The notes below the pieces were generated by a model, which did not search any database, was not told where the DNA came from, and saw only the letters and a list, made by a program, of their open reading frames with translations. From NCBI GenBank assembly GCA_016708725.1, contig JADJFE010000020.1, positions 1 through 53,352 of the forward strand: DNA of 53,352 nucleotides. Direction: 5' to 3'. The stretch comes from Candidatus Aalborgicola bjergmarkensis. GTDB lineage: Bacteria; Pseudomonadota; Gammaproteobacteria; Burkholderiales; Burkholderiaceae_C. Shown here one piece after another: positions 36,931-46,136 of the stretch (the stretch's first letter is position 1; each line of letters opens with the position of its first letter). Both the position numbers and the translations under genes were made by a program.

Positions 36931-37087
36931 GCTGCAAGTACGCATCCCGCTGGAGGAGCGCTACCAGGGCGCGCTACTGGCACGCAGGCTTGGCACGCGC
37001 ACGGCTGTAACCTGATGCATACATACCAAGTGCAAAATAATTTTTTTAATAGCGCTTCCCGCACGTTCCATGAGGCTTACAACCTGA
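36930..37087 (+). repeat. trhP 3' end plus palindromic repeat, copy 2
   Basis: Matches 28153-28309, including the last TrhP codons (IPLEERYQGALLARRLG), the stop and the GATAGC-type palindrome (here AATAGC at 37048). It lacks the rest of trhP and follows the cinA fragment without a gap. It marks the right border of the surface-gene segment. Confidence 0.85.
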
Positions 37088-37124
37088 TTTGCACTTAAAC
37101 CGCGTCCGATTCAGCTGAAGGCGC

Positions 37125-37547
37125 TCAAATGGCGACCGACTTTATTTTGTGCCGATGGGCGGCTTTTGCCAACACGGTATCCAGGGTCACCATACCTTGC
37201 GCCTTAGCCTGCATGGCGCACGCCAAGTGCAGCGCATCACCTGCGCGCAGTCCGCTGGCTGCGTCCATGGTCAATAGGGCGGCTTTGTGAAAGGTTGTGG
37301 CATCGACCGGCAACAATTGCACATCATTGGCGCACAGCCGCTCAAATTGCAGCCACGCGCTGCTGGCTTGCGCCTGCGTCAACTGTCCGGTGCGCTGCTT
37401 GAGTGCCAAGGCGCTGGCAAACTCGGTGACGCACCATGCGGCAGAGGCCAGGTCTTGCGTACACGCGCTGTACCACTGGGCCACAGCTGCCGTTTTGGCC
37501 TCATGGGTACACAGTGCCACCAGAGCGCTGGTGTCAACGTACAGCAT
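37125..37547 (-). CDS. vapC: VapC-type PIN-domain toxin
   Basis: A 140-aa PIN ribonuclease. The first acidic residue is in MLYVDTSALVAL, with a conserved Thr/Ser; further acidic residues are in CVTEFASAL (Glu), LRAGDALHLACAM (Asp) and MVTLDTVLAKAA (Asp), so the metal site seems complete. VapC toxins cleave initiator tRNA or rRNA. The ATG overlaps the stop of the antitoxin gene (TGATG), giving an antitoxin-toxin operon. Its partner is of the AbrB/MazE type, not a ribbon-helix-helix VapB. Confidence 0.88.
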   Translation of the reverse strand: MLYVDTSALVALCTHEAKTAAVAQWYSACTQDLASAAWCVTEFASALALKQRTGQLTQAQASSAWLQFERLCANDVQLLPVDATTFHKAALLTMDAASGLRAGDALHLACAMQAKAQGMVTLDTVLAKAAHRHKIKSVAI

Positions 37548-37792
37548 CAGTAGCGCGCCTCTTCGCGTAGTTGCTCCATGACCGAAGCGCCCATCGGCAC
37601 GTCCTGGTTGACCTGGATCAGTTCGGCTACAAAAGCCTTACGGCTCCATTGGACTGGGCGCAAATTTAGCGCGCCGTCGGTGCCCAGGTGGGCTTCAAGC
37701 AAGTCGCCCTCCTTGACGCCAATTTGGCGCACATACTCGACGGGAATACGCACCGCCAGGCTGTTACCCCACTTGGCAATTTGTAGATTCAT
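37547..37792 (-). CDS. vapB: AbrB/MazE-fold antitoxin
   Basis: An 81-aa protein starting MNLQIAKWGNSLAVRIPVEY; the swapped-hairpin AbrB fold is clear in WGNSLAVRIP, GVKEGDLLEAHLGTDGAL and the acidic C-terminus (VPMGASVMEQLREEARY) that would wrap the toxin. A second ATG one codon earlier (37795) is equally possible. It binds operator DNA and neutralises the following VapC. The two genes overlap by one base. Confidence 0.87.
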   Translation of the reverse strand: MNLQIAKWGNSLAVRIPVEYVRQIGVKEGDLLEAHLGTDGALNLRPVQWSRKAFVAELIQVNQDVPMGASVMEQLREEARY

Positions 37793-37847
37793 CATGGTTA
37801 GATTTGGATATACGTTGATGTTTCTACATTTTAACAAACTGTACCAT

Positions 37848-37964
37848 TCATACTGCTGACCGCCCCAGATTCAGCGCCAGCAACCGCTGTAAAATTTCAT
37901 CATCCGTCACATCCGGCGTGTAATTTTGATAGCGACAATCGTATATCCGACGTGCGTTACAGGC
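37848..37964 (-). pseudogene. Methyltransferase 3'-end fragment (tail copy T2) with palindromic repeat
   Basis: Minus-strand reading NYTPDVTDDEILQRLLALNL followed by GRSAV and a stop at 37848-37850 matches the methyltransferase C-terminus. Just upstream on the same strand (37928-37964) is a GATAGC-type palindromic unit, then the second VapC gene. The tail lies between two toxin-antitoxin operons. Confidence 0.7.
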
Positions 37965-37967
37965 CGA

Positions 37968-38357
37968 TCAGCATTGCTGGATGTCTGTCTGAGAAAAATC
38001 GTTGCCAACGAACAGCAGCGGCTCGTCCAGCGAGCTGGCCAACGCATAAGAAGCGCAGTCGCCGAAATTGAGTTGTGCCGGATGCCCCTGGCCTTTGCCG
38101 TAGCGCACAAACGCCGCATCCGCAAGTCGCGCCTGACGTTCGTCAAATGGCATGACCACTGCATTGATTTCTTCCAGAAAACGTTGCAACTTGCCAAACA
38201 TGGCCGGATGCTCACGGGCGCGCACGACGATGTACGCTTCAAGCAGGCTCACCGCTGAGATGCGGCATACCGGGTGCGCCTCCAGTGCGGCGACGATGCG
38301 CTCGCGCTGTGGTTCATGTTTCAGCCACGCAAGGATGGCAGAGGTGTCGATCACCAT
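37968..38357 (-). CDS. vapC: VapC-type PIN-domain toxin
   Basis: A 129-aa PIN protein beginning MVIDTSAILAWLKHEPQRER. Acidic residues of the active site are visible in VIDTSA, SLLEAYIVV, NFGDCASYAL and LFVGNDFSQTD. This layout (FGDC.SYALA) matches the VapC group typified by Mycobacterium Rv0624-like toxins that act on structured RNA. The start overlaps the antitoxin end by 7 nt. It appears intact. Confidence 0.88.
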   Translation of the reverse strand: MVIDTSAILAWLKHEPQRERIVAALEAHPVCRISAVSLLEAYIVVRAREHPAMFGKLQRFLEEINAVVMPFDERQARLADAAFVRYGKGQGHPAQLNFGDCASYALASSLDEPLLFVGNDFSQTDIQQC

Positions 38358-38611
38358 ACGCCGTGCGCGTTGTAGCCAAGAATCTCGTCGTCGCTGCGTG
38401 TGTCCACCGGTTGATGTTGTGGCACTGCATCGACCTCGCTGGCCAATGCCGCCAGCCGTTCCCGCAGCGGTGCCTTGCGCGCAGTCAATCCACGCAGTCC
38501 GGCGAGTGATTGCAGGCTTTCCCGTAACACTTCGGTGACAGATACACCCTCAGTCACTGCAAGCTGTTGCGCCAGCAGCTCCAATTGGGTATCTTCGATA
38601 ACGATGGTCAT
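38351..38611 (-). CDS. vapB: VapB-type antitoxin
   Basis: An 86-aa antitoxin with an N-terminal strand and helix-helix DNA-binding part (IEDTQLELLAQQLAVTEGVS, VTEVLRESLQSLAGLR) and a flexible tail (RSDDEILGYNAHGVW) that should occupy the toxin groove, as in Rv0623-like antitoxins. The gene starts only 12 bp downstream of the tnpB stop on the same strand. Its promoter must therefore lie within or upstream of the IS607-type unit, so insertion of that unit may have changed its expression. Confidence 0.85.
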   Translation of the reverse strand: MTIVIEDTQLELLAQQLAVTEGVSVTEVLRESLQSLAGLRGLTARKAPLRERLAALASEVDAVPQHQPVDTRSDDEILGYNAHGVW

Positions 38612-38623
38612 ATTTCATCCTGT

Positions 38624-40015
38624 TCACGAAAAGCTATTCAAAGCTATACATGATTTATCCGCACTTGGTTGACGTGTTTGCGCACCCAACTCAAGCCTAT
38701 TGACGCTCAGTTGCGCCGGAGAACGTGTAAGCAGAATTCGACGCACCTCCTTGTAGGGAGTGAAACGAGAAATCTCGTTGTCGCCTAATCTTGCCAGCAC
38801 ATTCAAAGCAGCGTTATGGTCAGCCTGGAGAACATCCCCGTTTTCACGATAAAACTTATCGCCAATGCGCTTGCCTTGCAGCAAACCAGTGGTCGAGTCC
38901 ATTTGCGATGTGTAGGCTGAATTTACCAAGACGTGCTTGGCCTTGCGCTGCGTACTTACCGAGTCCAGGGCATCGGCTAATGCGCCTTTTGCCCAGGAAC
39001 TCATCCTTCGATTAAACTTTTTCCATTGTTGCTTCTTGGCAATGGGCGCGGTCAAGTCCTCGGATACCACCACAGCCGCCTTATCGACAATGCTGTGCGC
39101 GGCTTGGAAGGCGATATTGCGCAGTTGCCCCTGCGTTTCCTCGCGCCGTGCGTCTATCTTCTTGCGGCCAAGGTTGTGCAACCTGATGCGATCCGCTTTG
39201 GCGATATGCCCATCCTTGCGGTGTTTCTTTTCCAGCGCATGCAACTTATTGCGTTGTTTGTTTGTGTCAAAGGTCTTATCGCTGTACTCGGTCAGCACTG
39301 CACCAAACTTCTCACCATGCGCCTGACCATCTGAATCGGTGAACGCTTCGGTGTAACCTTTGTCTATGCCGATGACCTGGGTGCCACATTCGCGTCCGTC
39401 GCCTTTTTCAGCAGCATAGTGAATCTCGGCGTGACCCTCTTTTGCGATGATGCGCAGGTTGCGGCCAGTGAGATCGACGTTCTTACCATTCGACGTTGTT
39501 ACTAGCGTTATATCGTTGCCGTACTTCTTGGCGATATGGGTTGTGATAGCCAACTGACCATCAACCACTTTCGATGATTGCTTGTCCGAGCGGACGATGA
39601 ACTGGTTGGCAACCGTTGACCTTCCATGCCGGAAATGCTTGCGCATCTGACGGTGTAGAAAGTTGTCCGTTTGCCATTTATCCTCGCGCAGCAGGGTGTA
39701 GAGTCGCTTCTGTTCGGCTTTGTCTTTGGTTCGTGCGTGGATAGCCTGACGAACCTTGACCATCGCCGCTGATTTGTACGTCAGAATATCGTTAATGATG
39801 TCCTTGGTAGTTTCGTTGCGGATGGTTCCATCGACCGGCAAGCCGGTGTAGTATTCCCCCGCAGCTATTTCAGCGCGTATATCTTGATTGCTTTTACCGA
39901 CGTTCTTGAGCGCACCATAGCGCCGCCAAATATCCGCCCGGACAAAACCCAAGGTCTTGCAAATGGCTGCAAGCCCTTTCGGTACATCAGCTTGAAGAAT
40001 GCGTGTGACGTTCAT
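38624..40015 (-). CDS. tnpB: TnpB RNA-guided nuclease-like protein, zinc ribbon degenerate
   Basis: A 463-aa TnpB. RuvC catalytic residues are present: Asp in VIGIDKGYTEAF, Glu in AVVVSEDL, Asp in LQADHNAALNVL. The segment normally carrying two CxxC zinc knuckles is YTSQMDSTTGLLQGKRIGDK and then FYRENGDVLQAD, with no cysteine, so the usual zinc ribbon is lost or replaced, as also seen in some IS607-linked groups. TnpB cuts DNA under omega-RNA guidance at sites next to a target-adjacent motif and favours element retention. The full length and intact RuvC triad suggest activity is possible. Confidence 0.85.
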   Translation of the reverse strand: MNVTRILQADVPKGLAAICKTLGFVRADIWRRYGALKNVGKSNQDIRAEIAAGEYYTGLPVDGTIRNETTKDIINDILTYKSAAMVKVRQAIHARTKDKAEQKRLYTLLREDKWQTDNFLHRQMRKHFRHGRSTVANQFIVRSDKQSSKVVDGQLAITTHIAKKYGNDITLVTTSNGKNVDLTGRNLRIIAKEGHAEIHYAAEKGDGRECGTQVIGIDKGYTEAFTDSDGQAHGEKFGAVLTEYSDKTFDTNKQRNKLHALEKKHRKDGHIAKADRIRLHNLGRKKIDARREETQGQLRNIAFQAAHSIVDKAAVVVSEDLTAPIAKKQQWKKFNRRMSSWAKGALADALDSVSTQRKAKHVLVNSAYTSQMDSTTGLLQGKRIGDKFYRENGDVLQADHNAALNVLARLGDNEISRFTPYKEVRRILLTRSPAQLSVNRLELGAQTRQPSADKSCIALNSFS

Positions 40016-40581
40016 TGCAATTCCTCTTGGGTTGGCCCCAGCTTATACTGAGGAAAATCCTCTTTGATGACCTTGTGATACTTTCGCATTCCGTACAGTC
40101 GGCAGCTAAAGGTGTGAACGATAGCCATCAGGTCTTCGACCATTTCCTGCTGCGGTGACAGTGATTCCTGATTAGCCACAACAATCTCGCAGCCGTTTTC
40201 AGCAGCAATGTGGCTGAACAAATCAAAGCCAAATCGCATCAAACGATCCTTGTGGGCGACTATCAGTTTCACAATCTCGCCGCCAATCTCTTGCACCCAC
40301 TCATCAACCGGGATCGCACCTGCCAGGCAATAGGCTTGCATCGCCGCGACCTGGGCGGCCAGGTCATCTTTCTGTCCGGCACTACTGACACGGCAATAGA
40401 CCACAATGCTTTTCTTATCTGGCGCACCACCCAACAATAAACGCACGTCCGATTCATCGAAATACCGATGACCCGATGGTAGCCGCTTGGCTGTCAACTT
40501 GCCCTCACGCTCCCAACGACGGATCGTTTGGACCGAGCGGCCAACTCTTGCGGCAAATTCATTGATGCGATAATTACTCAT
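40012..40581 (-). CDS. tnpA: IS607 TnpA serine recombinase with internal deletion
   Basis: A 189-aa protein from ATG 40581 (MSNYRINEFAARVGRSVQTI): MerR-like HTH (RRWEREGKLTAKRLPSGHRY) followed by a serine-recombinase domain with YCRVSSAGQKDDL, the Ser being the nucleophile, and IVAHKDRLMRFGFDLF. Between EWVQEIGGE and IVKLIVAHKDRL about 25 residues found in relatives (the GMNxKRKKxLALMD-like helix) are missing in frame. This removes part of the catalytic domain, so recombinase activity is doubtful. The remaining protein reads through without stops. It overlaps tnpB by 4 nt. Confidence 0.8.
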   Translation of the reverse strand: MSNYRINEFAARVGRSVQTIRRWEREGKLTAKRLPSGHRYFDESDVRLLLGGAPDKKSIVVYCRVSSAGQKDDLAAQVAAMQAYCLAGAIPVDEWVQEIGGEIVKLIVAHKDRLMRFGFDLFSHIAAENGCEIVVANQESLSPQQEMVEDLMAIVHTFSCRLYGMRKYHKVIKEDFPQYKLGPTQEELQ

Positions 40582-40640
40582 TACGAGCAATTATAGGTGG
40601 TTCTGAATAGAATTCAAGTAACAGTTTTCAGCTCCTTTGG

Positions 40641-40742
40641 TCACGTGCGCGTTGTTGGTGCGTAACGCGCCCGATTCAACACCAGCAGCCGCTGCAAAAT
40701 CTCCTCATCTGGCATGTTGGGCGTGTAGTCGCTCCAGCCGTA
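40641..40742 (-). pseudogene. 3' end of MmeI-like methyltransferase, cut off by element A
   Basis: Minus-strand reading TYGWSDYTPNMPDEEILQRL and then LVLNRARYAPTTRT to a stop at 40641-40643. Removing element A and one GGTAT copy joins this precisely in frame to 48877 (ALDVAVAHT|YGWSDY). It is thus the true C-terminus of the gene whose body lies at 48.9-50.5 kb. Confidence 0.88.
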
Positions 40743-40824
40743 GGTATCTTCGGCGCTCAAAATAACTGACCCACCTGTGCTCACAGAAAGCTGACCCACC
40801 GGTTGCGCGGCTGTTTGTAACTTG

Positions 40825-41058
40825 ATGGCCTGCAGGAAACAGAATCGGCGATCATTGGCTCGACCAATGTGCGTGAAGAAGCGACTTCAGTTCATTGAAG
40901 AAGCAACCCGTTTGAAGATGAAATTTGGTTACGCAAGCATGGGTTGCCACCCTGCTCGACTGAGCATGATCACCTTCCGTGATGGATTGATTGCTGCATC
41001 CATCACCGTTGCTGATCAAATCGAGGCTCTTGCGTTGTTGGCAGAATACCGGTTTTGA
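40825..41058 (+). CDS. Hypothetical ORF inside element A left end
   Basis: A 77-aa frame (from ATG 40825, MACRKQNRRSLARPMCVKKR) lying between the left inverted repeat and the istB stop, opposite in strand to all other genes of the element. The second half, IEEATRLKMKFGYASMGCHP and ITVADQIEALALLAEYRF, has a plausible protein composition, but no family is recognised and there is no clear ribosome site. It could be chance. The rest of 41059-41378 shows no gene. Confidence 0.25.
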   Translation: MACRKQNRRSLARPMCVKKRLQFIEEATRLKMKFGYASMGCHPARLSMITFRDGLIAASITVADQIEALALLAEYRF

Positions 41059-41378
41059 TACTTGGTGAACCGGTGTAAGGTGGAACTGAGAGTCAAGACA
41101 AAATTTTCAGTTAATTTAAGCTGTTCTCGTTTTGTGCGTATGCAACTGGATGGCGTTGCCCCGGGTTTTGTCTTGGTATTGGTCTTCATGGTTTTATTTT
41201 CAAATGGCAATTTGGCAAGCGAAGCGCGTCAGGCCCGTGGGCAAGACCCTTGTGGGTAAGTACGGGTGGGAGGTGTGGGTATGTGGTCAAGCTGGGCGTT
41301 TTGCAAGCTTGTCCACATATCCACGCCGACCCCTACTTATCCATCAAGCAGATACTGCACGGCGGTGGTGAGACGGTT

Positions 41379-42186
41379 TTACTTTGCCTTGGGGCTCGCA
41401 GGACTGGTTGAGCTCTGCACAGGTGCTGTGGCAGGTGCGCTGGTGCGCAAAGATGCACCTTCAATGCGGATGGTGATGCAGTGGTGCTGCAGCCGATCAA
41501 GCAAGGCATCGACCAGCGGCTTGTTGTTAAACAACTCGTACCACTGGGGGTAGTCCAAATTCGTAGTGATGATGGTGCTCACCCGCCCATAGCGTTGATC
41601 CATCAGACGAAAGAACGCGTTGGTCTGTTCTGTCTTCAAGTTCAAGTAACCCAGCTCGTCAATGCAAAGCGGCTGCATACGTGCAAGCGCCGTGAGCAGC
41701 TTGGTTGTGGAGCGATCTGCCAGCGAGGCATACAGCTCATCGAGCAGCGCCTGCGCACTGTAAAAGCGCCCCGCCAGCCATTGATGCAGGCCTGGCGCAA
41801 TAGTCCCAGAGCGATGCCGGTCTTGCCGGTGCCGGTGCCACCAATGAGCACCAGATTGTCGGCGCGACGCACAAACTCCAAGTCGGCAAGACCGAGGATT
41901 TGTGCCTTATTCACCCCGCTTTGGCGATCAAAGGGAAAGGTGTCGATCGTCCATTGCCAGGGCAGGTGTGCCTGCGCCACCCGATTGACTAATGAGCGTT
42001 CCCGCTGAAACGAAGCCTGCTCGCTTAGCAGGCGTTGCACCACCTCTGCGCAAGAGGTGCCATTGCGCTCAGCGCGATCAGTTCGCTGTCCAGCACACGC
42101 GCCATGCCTTTGAATTTCAACTCCGTTAGCAATGCGTGCAAGGCCTCACGCGGGGTCGGGGTCGCTGTCGTTTTTGGTTTGCTCAT
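41379..42186 (-). pseudogene. istB: istB of element A (IS21 helper ATPase), frameshifted
   Basis: The start is MSKPKTTATPTPREALHALL at 42186. Fragments in different frames give LLSEQASFQRERSLVNRVAQ, Walker A LIGGTGTGKTGIALGL, then PLCIDELGYLNLKTEQTN, STIITTNLDYPQWYELF and LVDALLDRLQHHCITIRI, the complete order of IstB. Single-base shifts are seen near 42065 (loss of one base after GAACT) and near 41785. IstB is the AAA+ target-selection partner of the IstA transposase. Inactive as read. Confidence 0.85.
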
Positions 42187-42199
42187 CGTCTTTATCATC

Positions 42200-43532
42200 C
42201 GGTTCATTGGGAGGTTGTCATGGCTGCTCTCACCTAGCGCAAAGAAGTCGCCTGCCACATGGCGCAACACCATGGACTCCAGTCGCGTCAAATCAAACAG
42301 ACCGTACTTGAGCGCCTGCTCCAGCGCTGCTAGGAACGGCTGCGCTGGGTAGGTCCGTTTAATCTGTAGCAGTCGGTTCAGTGCCCGTGTACCACGCCCA
42401 TTGAGGTGCTTGATGAGCGCTGTGACGTACGCATCAAGAACAGGAGATTGACCACACAACAACTGCGCCTGTAGCGAAGGCTGGCGAGGCGTGCGTTTGG
42501 GTATGGTGTGATGCCCGGGGCAAGGTGGAGCGCGCATCACGCACACCCAGCAAACGGGGATGACTGGCCACCAGGGTGCGTTTGTAATGAATCTCGATAC
42601 TGGCGTAATGCTTGTACACCGTCACCGTCTTACTCACCAGCCGTTCAGGTGTCGAATACCGGTTGGTGTCGACGCTGACAAAACCGTACAAGTCCACCAC
42701 CCGCTCAAACACCTCGTAGACTGCTGGCAAGACGATTGACAGGCTGGTGAGGTAAGGCTTCTCCATCACGTACGCCACCTCAGGTGCCATGCCCAGACTG
42801 CGTTTTGGCTTGGCATTGGCCACTTCAACGCACCACTTGAGCGCCTGTGCGTTCAAGTCATCGAAAGAGCTAAAACTGCGCCCCGGCAGGGAAGTTGTCC
42901 TCAACCCATGCAAAGGGGCGCTCGATTCTGGCTTTGCGATCAGGGTCATTGACACGGTGTGCCATAAACTTGAAGCCCAGGGCGCGTGCAAAGGCGGCCA
43001 TCTCTGGTGCGAATACCGCATCAGGCCCAGCACCACCAGCGAGAATGACGCTGGTATTGTCGATCACGCAAAGTGGGCAAGTGCCGTCCATGAACTGGGC
43101 TGCGCGCAACAAGAAGTCCTTGGCCTCAAAGCGGGTAAATCGTGGGTAGTACCAGATAAACAAACGCCGCGAGTACGCCAAGGTCAGACCTGCACACTGG
43201 GCGGTAATGCTCTTGCCCGCCACCTCCATCTTATGGGGCGATGTGTCGTGCTGCATCTCCTGGCCGGGCTCGAAGTGGTATTCGCCGGAGCGCTTGGGTG
43301 GTTGGCGCAGTTCAGCTTGGCGCACCCAGCGCGTGAGGGTGCTGTAGGGCGGGTGCAGCTTGTACTCATCAGCCAGTATCTGGGCCATACGCACGGCGTT
43401 ACCTTTGGCTCTGGCATAGACTTCGGTGAGTTGTTGTTGGGTGACCTCATTCACCGGGTGGGCAGGTGTTTGCACGCCTTGTGGCTCGCGCAGGATGCCT
43501 CGCACGGTGTTGCGCGAGAGATGCAGCACCCG
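42200..43532 (-). pseudogene. istA: istA of element A, main (3') part
   Basis: From the junction the frame reads VLHLSRNTVRGILREPQ, then MQHDTSPHKMEVAGKS (first Asp), CVIDNTSVILAGGAGP (second Asp) and KARIERPFAWVEDN (Glu), so the DDE triad is recognisable. One extra G near 42885 and a further shift near 42520 break the frame; downstream it fuses with the istB start. The first 26 codons are at 46914-46991, separated by element B. Removing B restores ISRV|LHLS. Confidence 0.85.
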
Positions 43533-43595
43533 TTGTTACCGGCTGTCTAATAGCGCGCAAATTTGGCGGAGTTTTTCAAGCGCTGGTGCACAAAC

Positions 43596-43617
43596 AAAAA
43601 GGGCCTTGTCGGCCCTT
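43596..43617 (-). terminator. Terminator after the 78-aa gene of element B
   Basis: Read on the minus strand, AAGGGCC and GGCCCTT form a 7-bp stem with a 5-nt loop followed by a T run. It lies 31 bp beyond the stop of the 78-aa gene, just inside the left end of element B, and should prevent readout into the host. Confidence 0.75.
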
Positions 43618-43647
43618 AGTTATTGGTTCAGAAAACAATAGTTGAGA

Positions 43648-43884
43648 TCAGAATGGCACCCCATCATCATCGTCTGAGTAAACAGGCTTGAATCGAGTGA
43701 TACGTGTGGCTTTCTGGTGCGCATGTAGTTTGTCCTGATAACGGCTGTGAATCACATGCAGCAAGTCCTCCAACAACTCTGCAACGGCCGCTGCCTGCTC
43801 AGTGCTCCAGTCATTGTCGATGGTCATGAACAGACCGGATTGTCGCCCTGAAGGCAATTGCATATGTTTTGTAACGCGCTTCAT
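43648..43884 (-). CDS. 78-aa accessory protein of element B
   Basis: An intact small gene (MKRVTKHMQLPSGRQSGLFM, then DWSTEQAAAVAELLEDLLHV and an acidic end SDDDDGVPF). Its start overlaps the istB stop (TCATGA), so it is coupled to the transposition genes, and a terminator follows. The helix EQAAAVAELLEDLLHVIHSR could dimerise. I know of no function. It is the only undamaged gene in element B. Confidence 0.65.
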   Translation of the reverse strand: MKRVTKHMQLPSGRQSGLFMTIDNDWSTEQAAAVAELLEDLLHVIHSRYQDKLHAHQKATRITRFKPVYSDDDDGVPF

Positions 43885-44631
43885 GATTTAGCCTTTCTGC
43901 GTTTGGCTGCCATATCTGTGGATCGTGCCTGTGCCTCCTTGAGACGATAGGATTCGCCCTCGATGCCAATCACCTCAGAGTGATGCACCAGGCGGTCAAC
44001 CAAGGACACCACACAAGCGGCATTGGGAAAGACATCCCCCAGTCGGCAAACGCCTTATTGGTGGTCACAATCGTGCTCTTGGACTCATAGCGACGGTTGA
44101 TCAACTCGAAGAGCAAGTCGGCATGCCGGTTTGAGTATGAGAGGTAGCCGATCTCATCAATCACCAACAAATCCGGATTGACGTAATGACGCAAACGCCT
44201 GCGTAGCGCCGCATCACTGTCCATGGCAGCCAACTCCCCAACATCTCTCCTGCAGTGGTGAAGCGCACCGTAAAACCCTGAACCAGAGCCTGATAAGCCA
44301 CATTTTTGCCAGCATTGACTTGCCCACGCCATTGTTACCGCGCAATATCACGTTGACGGATTGCGCCATGAACTCCAGCGTCATCAAAGCCTCGATGGCT
44401 GCGCGATCACATTGTTTGGGCCACTTCCAGTCAAAGTCCGCTAGTGCCTTGAATCGCCCGATGCGTGCGTCATTCAGGCGTCGCTCAAGGCTGCGCTGGG
44501 TACGTGCGTGCTCCTCCCAGTCCAGCAGACTTGGCAGCCAGGGGCATCGGCCAGTTCTGACCAATGTTCCAGCACACCGTGTAGGCGTAGATTTTTGGCT
44601 CGCGTGAACAAAGCATCATTTTTGGGATCCA
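43882..44631 (-). pseudogene. istB: istB of element B, frameshifted
   Basis: Begins MDPKNDALFTRAKNLRLHGV at 44631. A base loss in the run GATGCCCCTGGCTGCC shifts the frame; later fragments give SLLDWEEHARTQRSLERRLN, Walker A LRGNNGVGKSMLAKMW and, in another frame, LLVIDEIGYLSYSNRHADLL with STIVTTNKAFADWG. The end is EVIGIEGESYRLKEAQARST before the stop at 43882. It is an IstB of a different subgroup from that of element A. At least three shifts make it inactive as read. Confidence 0.83.
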
Positions 44632-46136
44632 TCGTTGTCGCCCCTTGATGTTTCTGGTTGGGAATCAGTGTTGTTTAATTGGTCGTAATTTTTCAATGGG
44701 TGGGGGTGGATCACCGCGTCACGCAGTCGAACGTTTTCACTGAGTTGCACGACCACCGGCGCAGGGGCTTGCTGGGCTTGGCGCTGTGCCTCCAGCGCCA
44801 GACGAACTGCATTGGGGTGGGGTACCTTGCGTTGCAGTGCGTTCAGAACGGCCGTTTGCACCTGGTCGGCACCGTAGCGATCAAGCAATCGCAGCAGCGC
44901 TGCAGTGATAGCGCCCAGGTGTTCACCTTTGGCTGCGGCCTGTGTGAGTAACTCCACGCTGGCAGGTACGGCCTGCTGCAAACGATTCATACCACGCTGG
45001 GCGTGCGCTGCGGCTTTTCTCTCAACCAGGTCTTTGAGTGTGATTCAATCTCGATTTGCTGACCCTTGTCATAGCTGCGAGCGTGGATGGCCACCACCGT
45101 CTGGGCATCCAGAATACGCACCGTTTTGGTATCAGCAAGCACCAGAGCGTTTTGCGCACATGGGTGTAAGTGGTACCGAATAGTCATTGAGGTCAAAGCG
45201 AACATACGGGGTTTTCCGACCTTGACCACCACACGCTCTTCCACCGGATAGGGGTTGGCAGGCAATTGCAGAAGGCGTGGCACCTCCTGGGAAAAGGCCT
45301 GTGCTACCGTCATGGTTTTGTCTTGCGGACAAGCCCACGATCACTGGCAGTTCCATTGATCCACGCATCGGCCTGGGCATTGAGGTCATCCAGATCGGAA
45401 ATGTACGTGCGGCAAAGAAGTTGTCACGGATATAGCGAATGGCGCGTTCGACACCCCTTCTCATTCCCTCTGGCCACGGCCACCGGGCGCGGTTCGAAGT
45501 GGTAGTGGGCGGCAAAATCCAGTAGTGCTGGTGAGAATCGAATGGCATCACCCTGGCGCTCCAACACGGCGCTTTTGAGATTGTCATACAGCAGTATCCT
45601 GGGCACACCACCCCAGGACTGGAACGCCTGGACATGGCCACGCAAAAACTCTCCATACGCGCATCCAGGGAGAAACGCAAAAAAATACGCCGTGACCAGG
45701 ACAGCACGGCCACGAAGGCCATCAAAGGCCGTTTGGCTTTGCCGATTTGCAGGTGGCCAAAGTGGCCCCCAGTCAATCTGAGCTTGTTCGCCGATAAGGG
45801 TAACCAAACGCAGATACGCCTCAGCGGGGTCTGGGTCGATGCTGGGCGATGAGGTGGCGAAAATGATCTGGGCCACCTTGGCAGCCACGCACTGTGACCA
45901 TGGCGTACAGCCGGCTGGCCCTGAGATCGGGAAACTTCTTCAAGGTCTCAAGAACGAACGGCAAATAGGCATCGATGTTTGATGCGCTGGTTCCGATGCG
46001 GGGCAAGCCCGCTTGGCGCAAGACTCTCGACCGTGCCGTGGTGCACCTTGAGTTGGCGAGCAATGGTGCCGGTTGGCCACTTCTCTGCATGGTAATAACG
46101 CAATATCTTGGCTCTGAGTTCAGGGGTCACGGGCAT
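44616..46136 (-). pseudogene. istA: istA of element B, multiply frameshifted
   Basis: Starts MPVTPELRAKILRYYHAEKW (ATG 46136) with an HTH (GTIARQLKVHHGTVE). Pieces in several frames continue ASNIDAYLPFVLETLKKFPD, LIGEQAQIDWGPLWP (first Asp), LLYDNLKSAVLERQG (second Asp), VERAIRYIRDNFFAART (Glu), and end with LTQAAAKGEHLGAITAALLR before the stop at 44616. Order and total length fit a complete IstA of about 500 aa. Five or more frameshifts are present, so the transposase is dead as read. Confidence 0.85.

Larger units (their letters stand above)
38624..40640 (-). mobile_element. IS607-type element (tnpA-tnpB)
   Basis: A serine-recombinase gene followed by a TnpB gene on one strand, joined by an ATGA overlap, is the IS607 organisation. 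The upstream end lies between the tnpA start and the methyltransferase stop (40582-40640), the downstream end near the tnpB stop at 38624. IS607 elements have no inverted repeats and leave no target duplication, so exact ends are not visible. A guide (omega) RNA would be expected from the tnpB 3' region. Confidence 0.75.
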
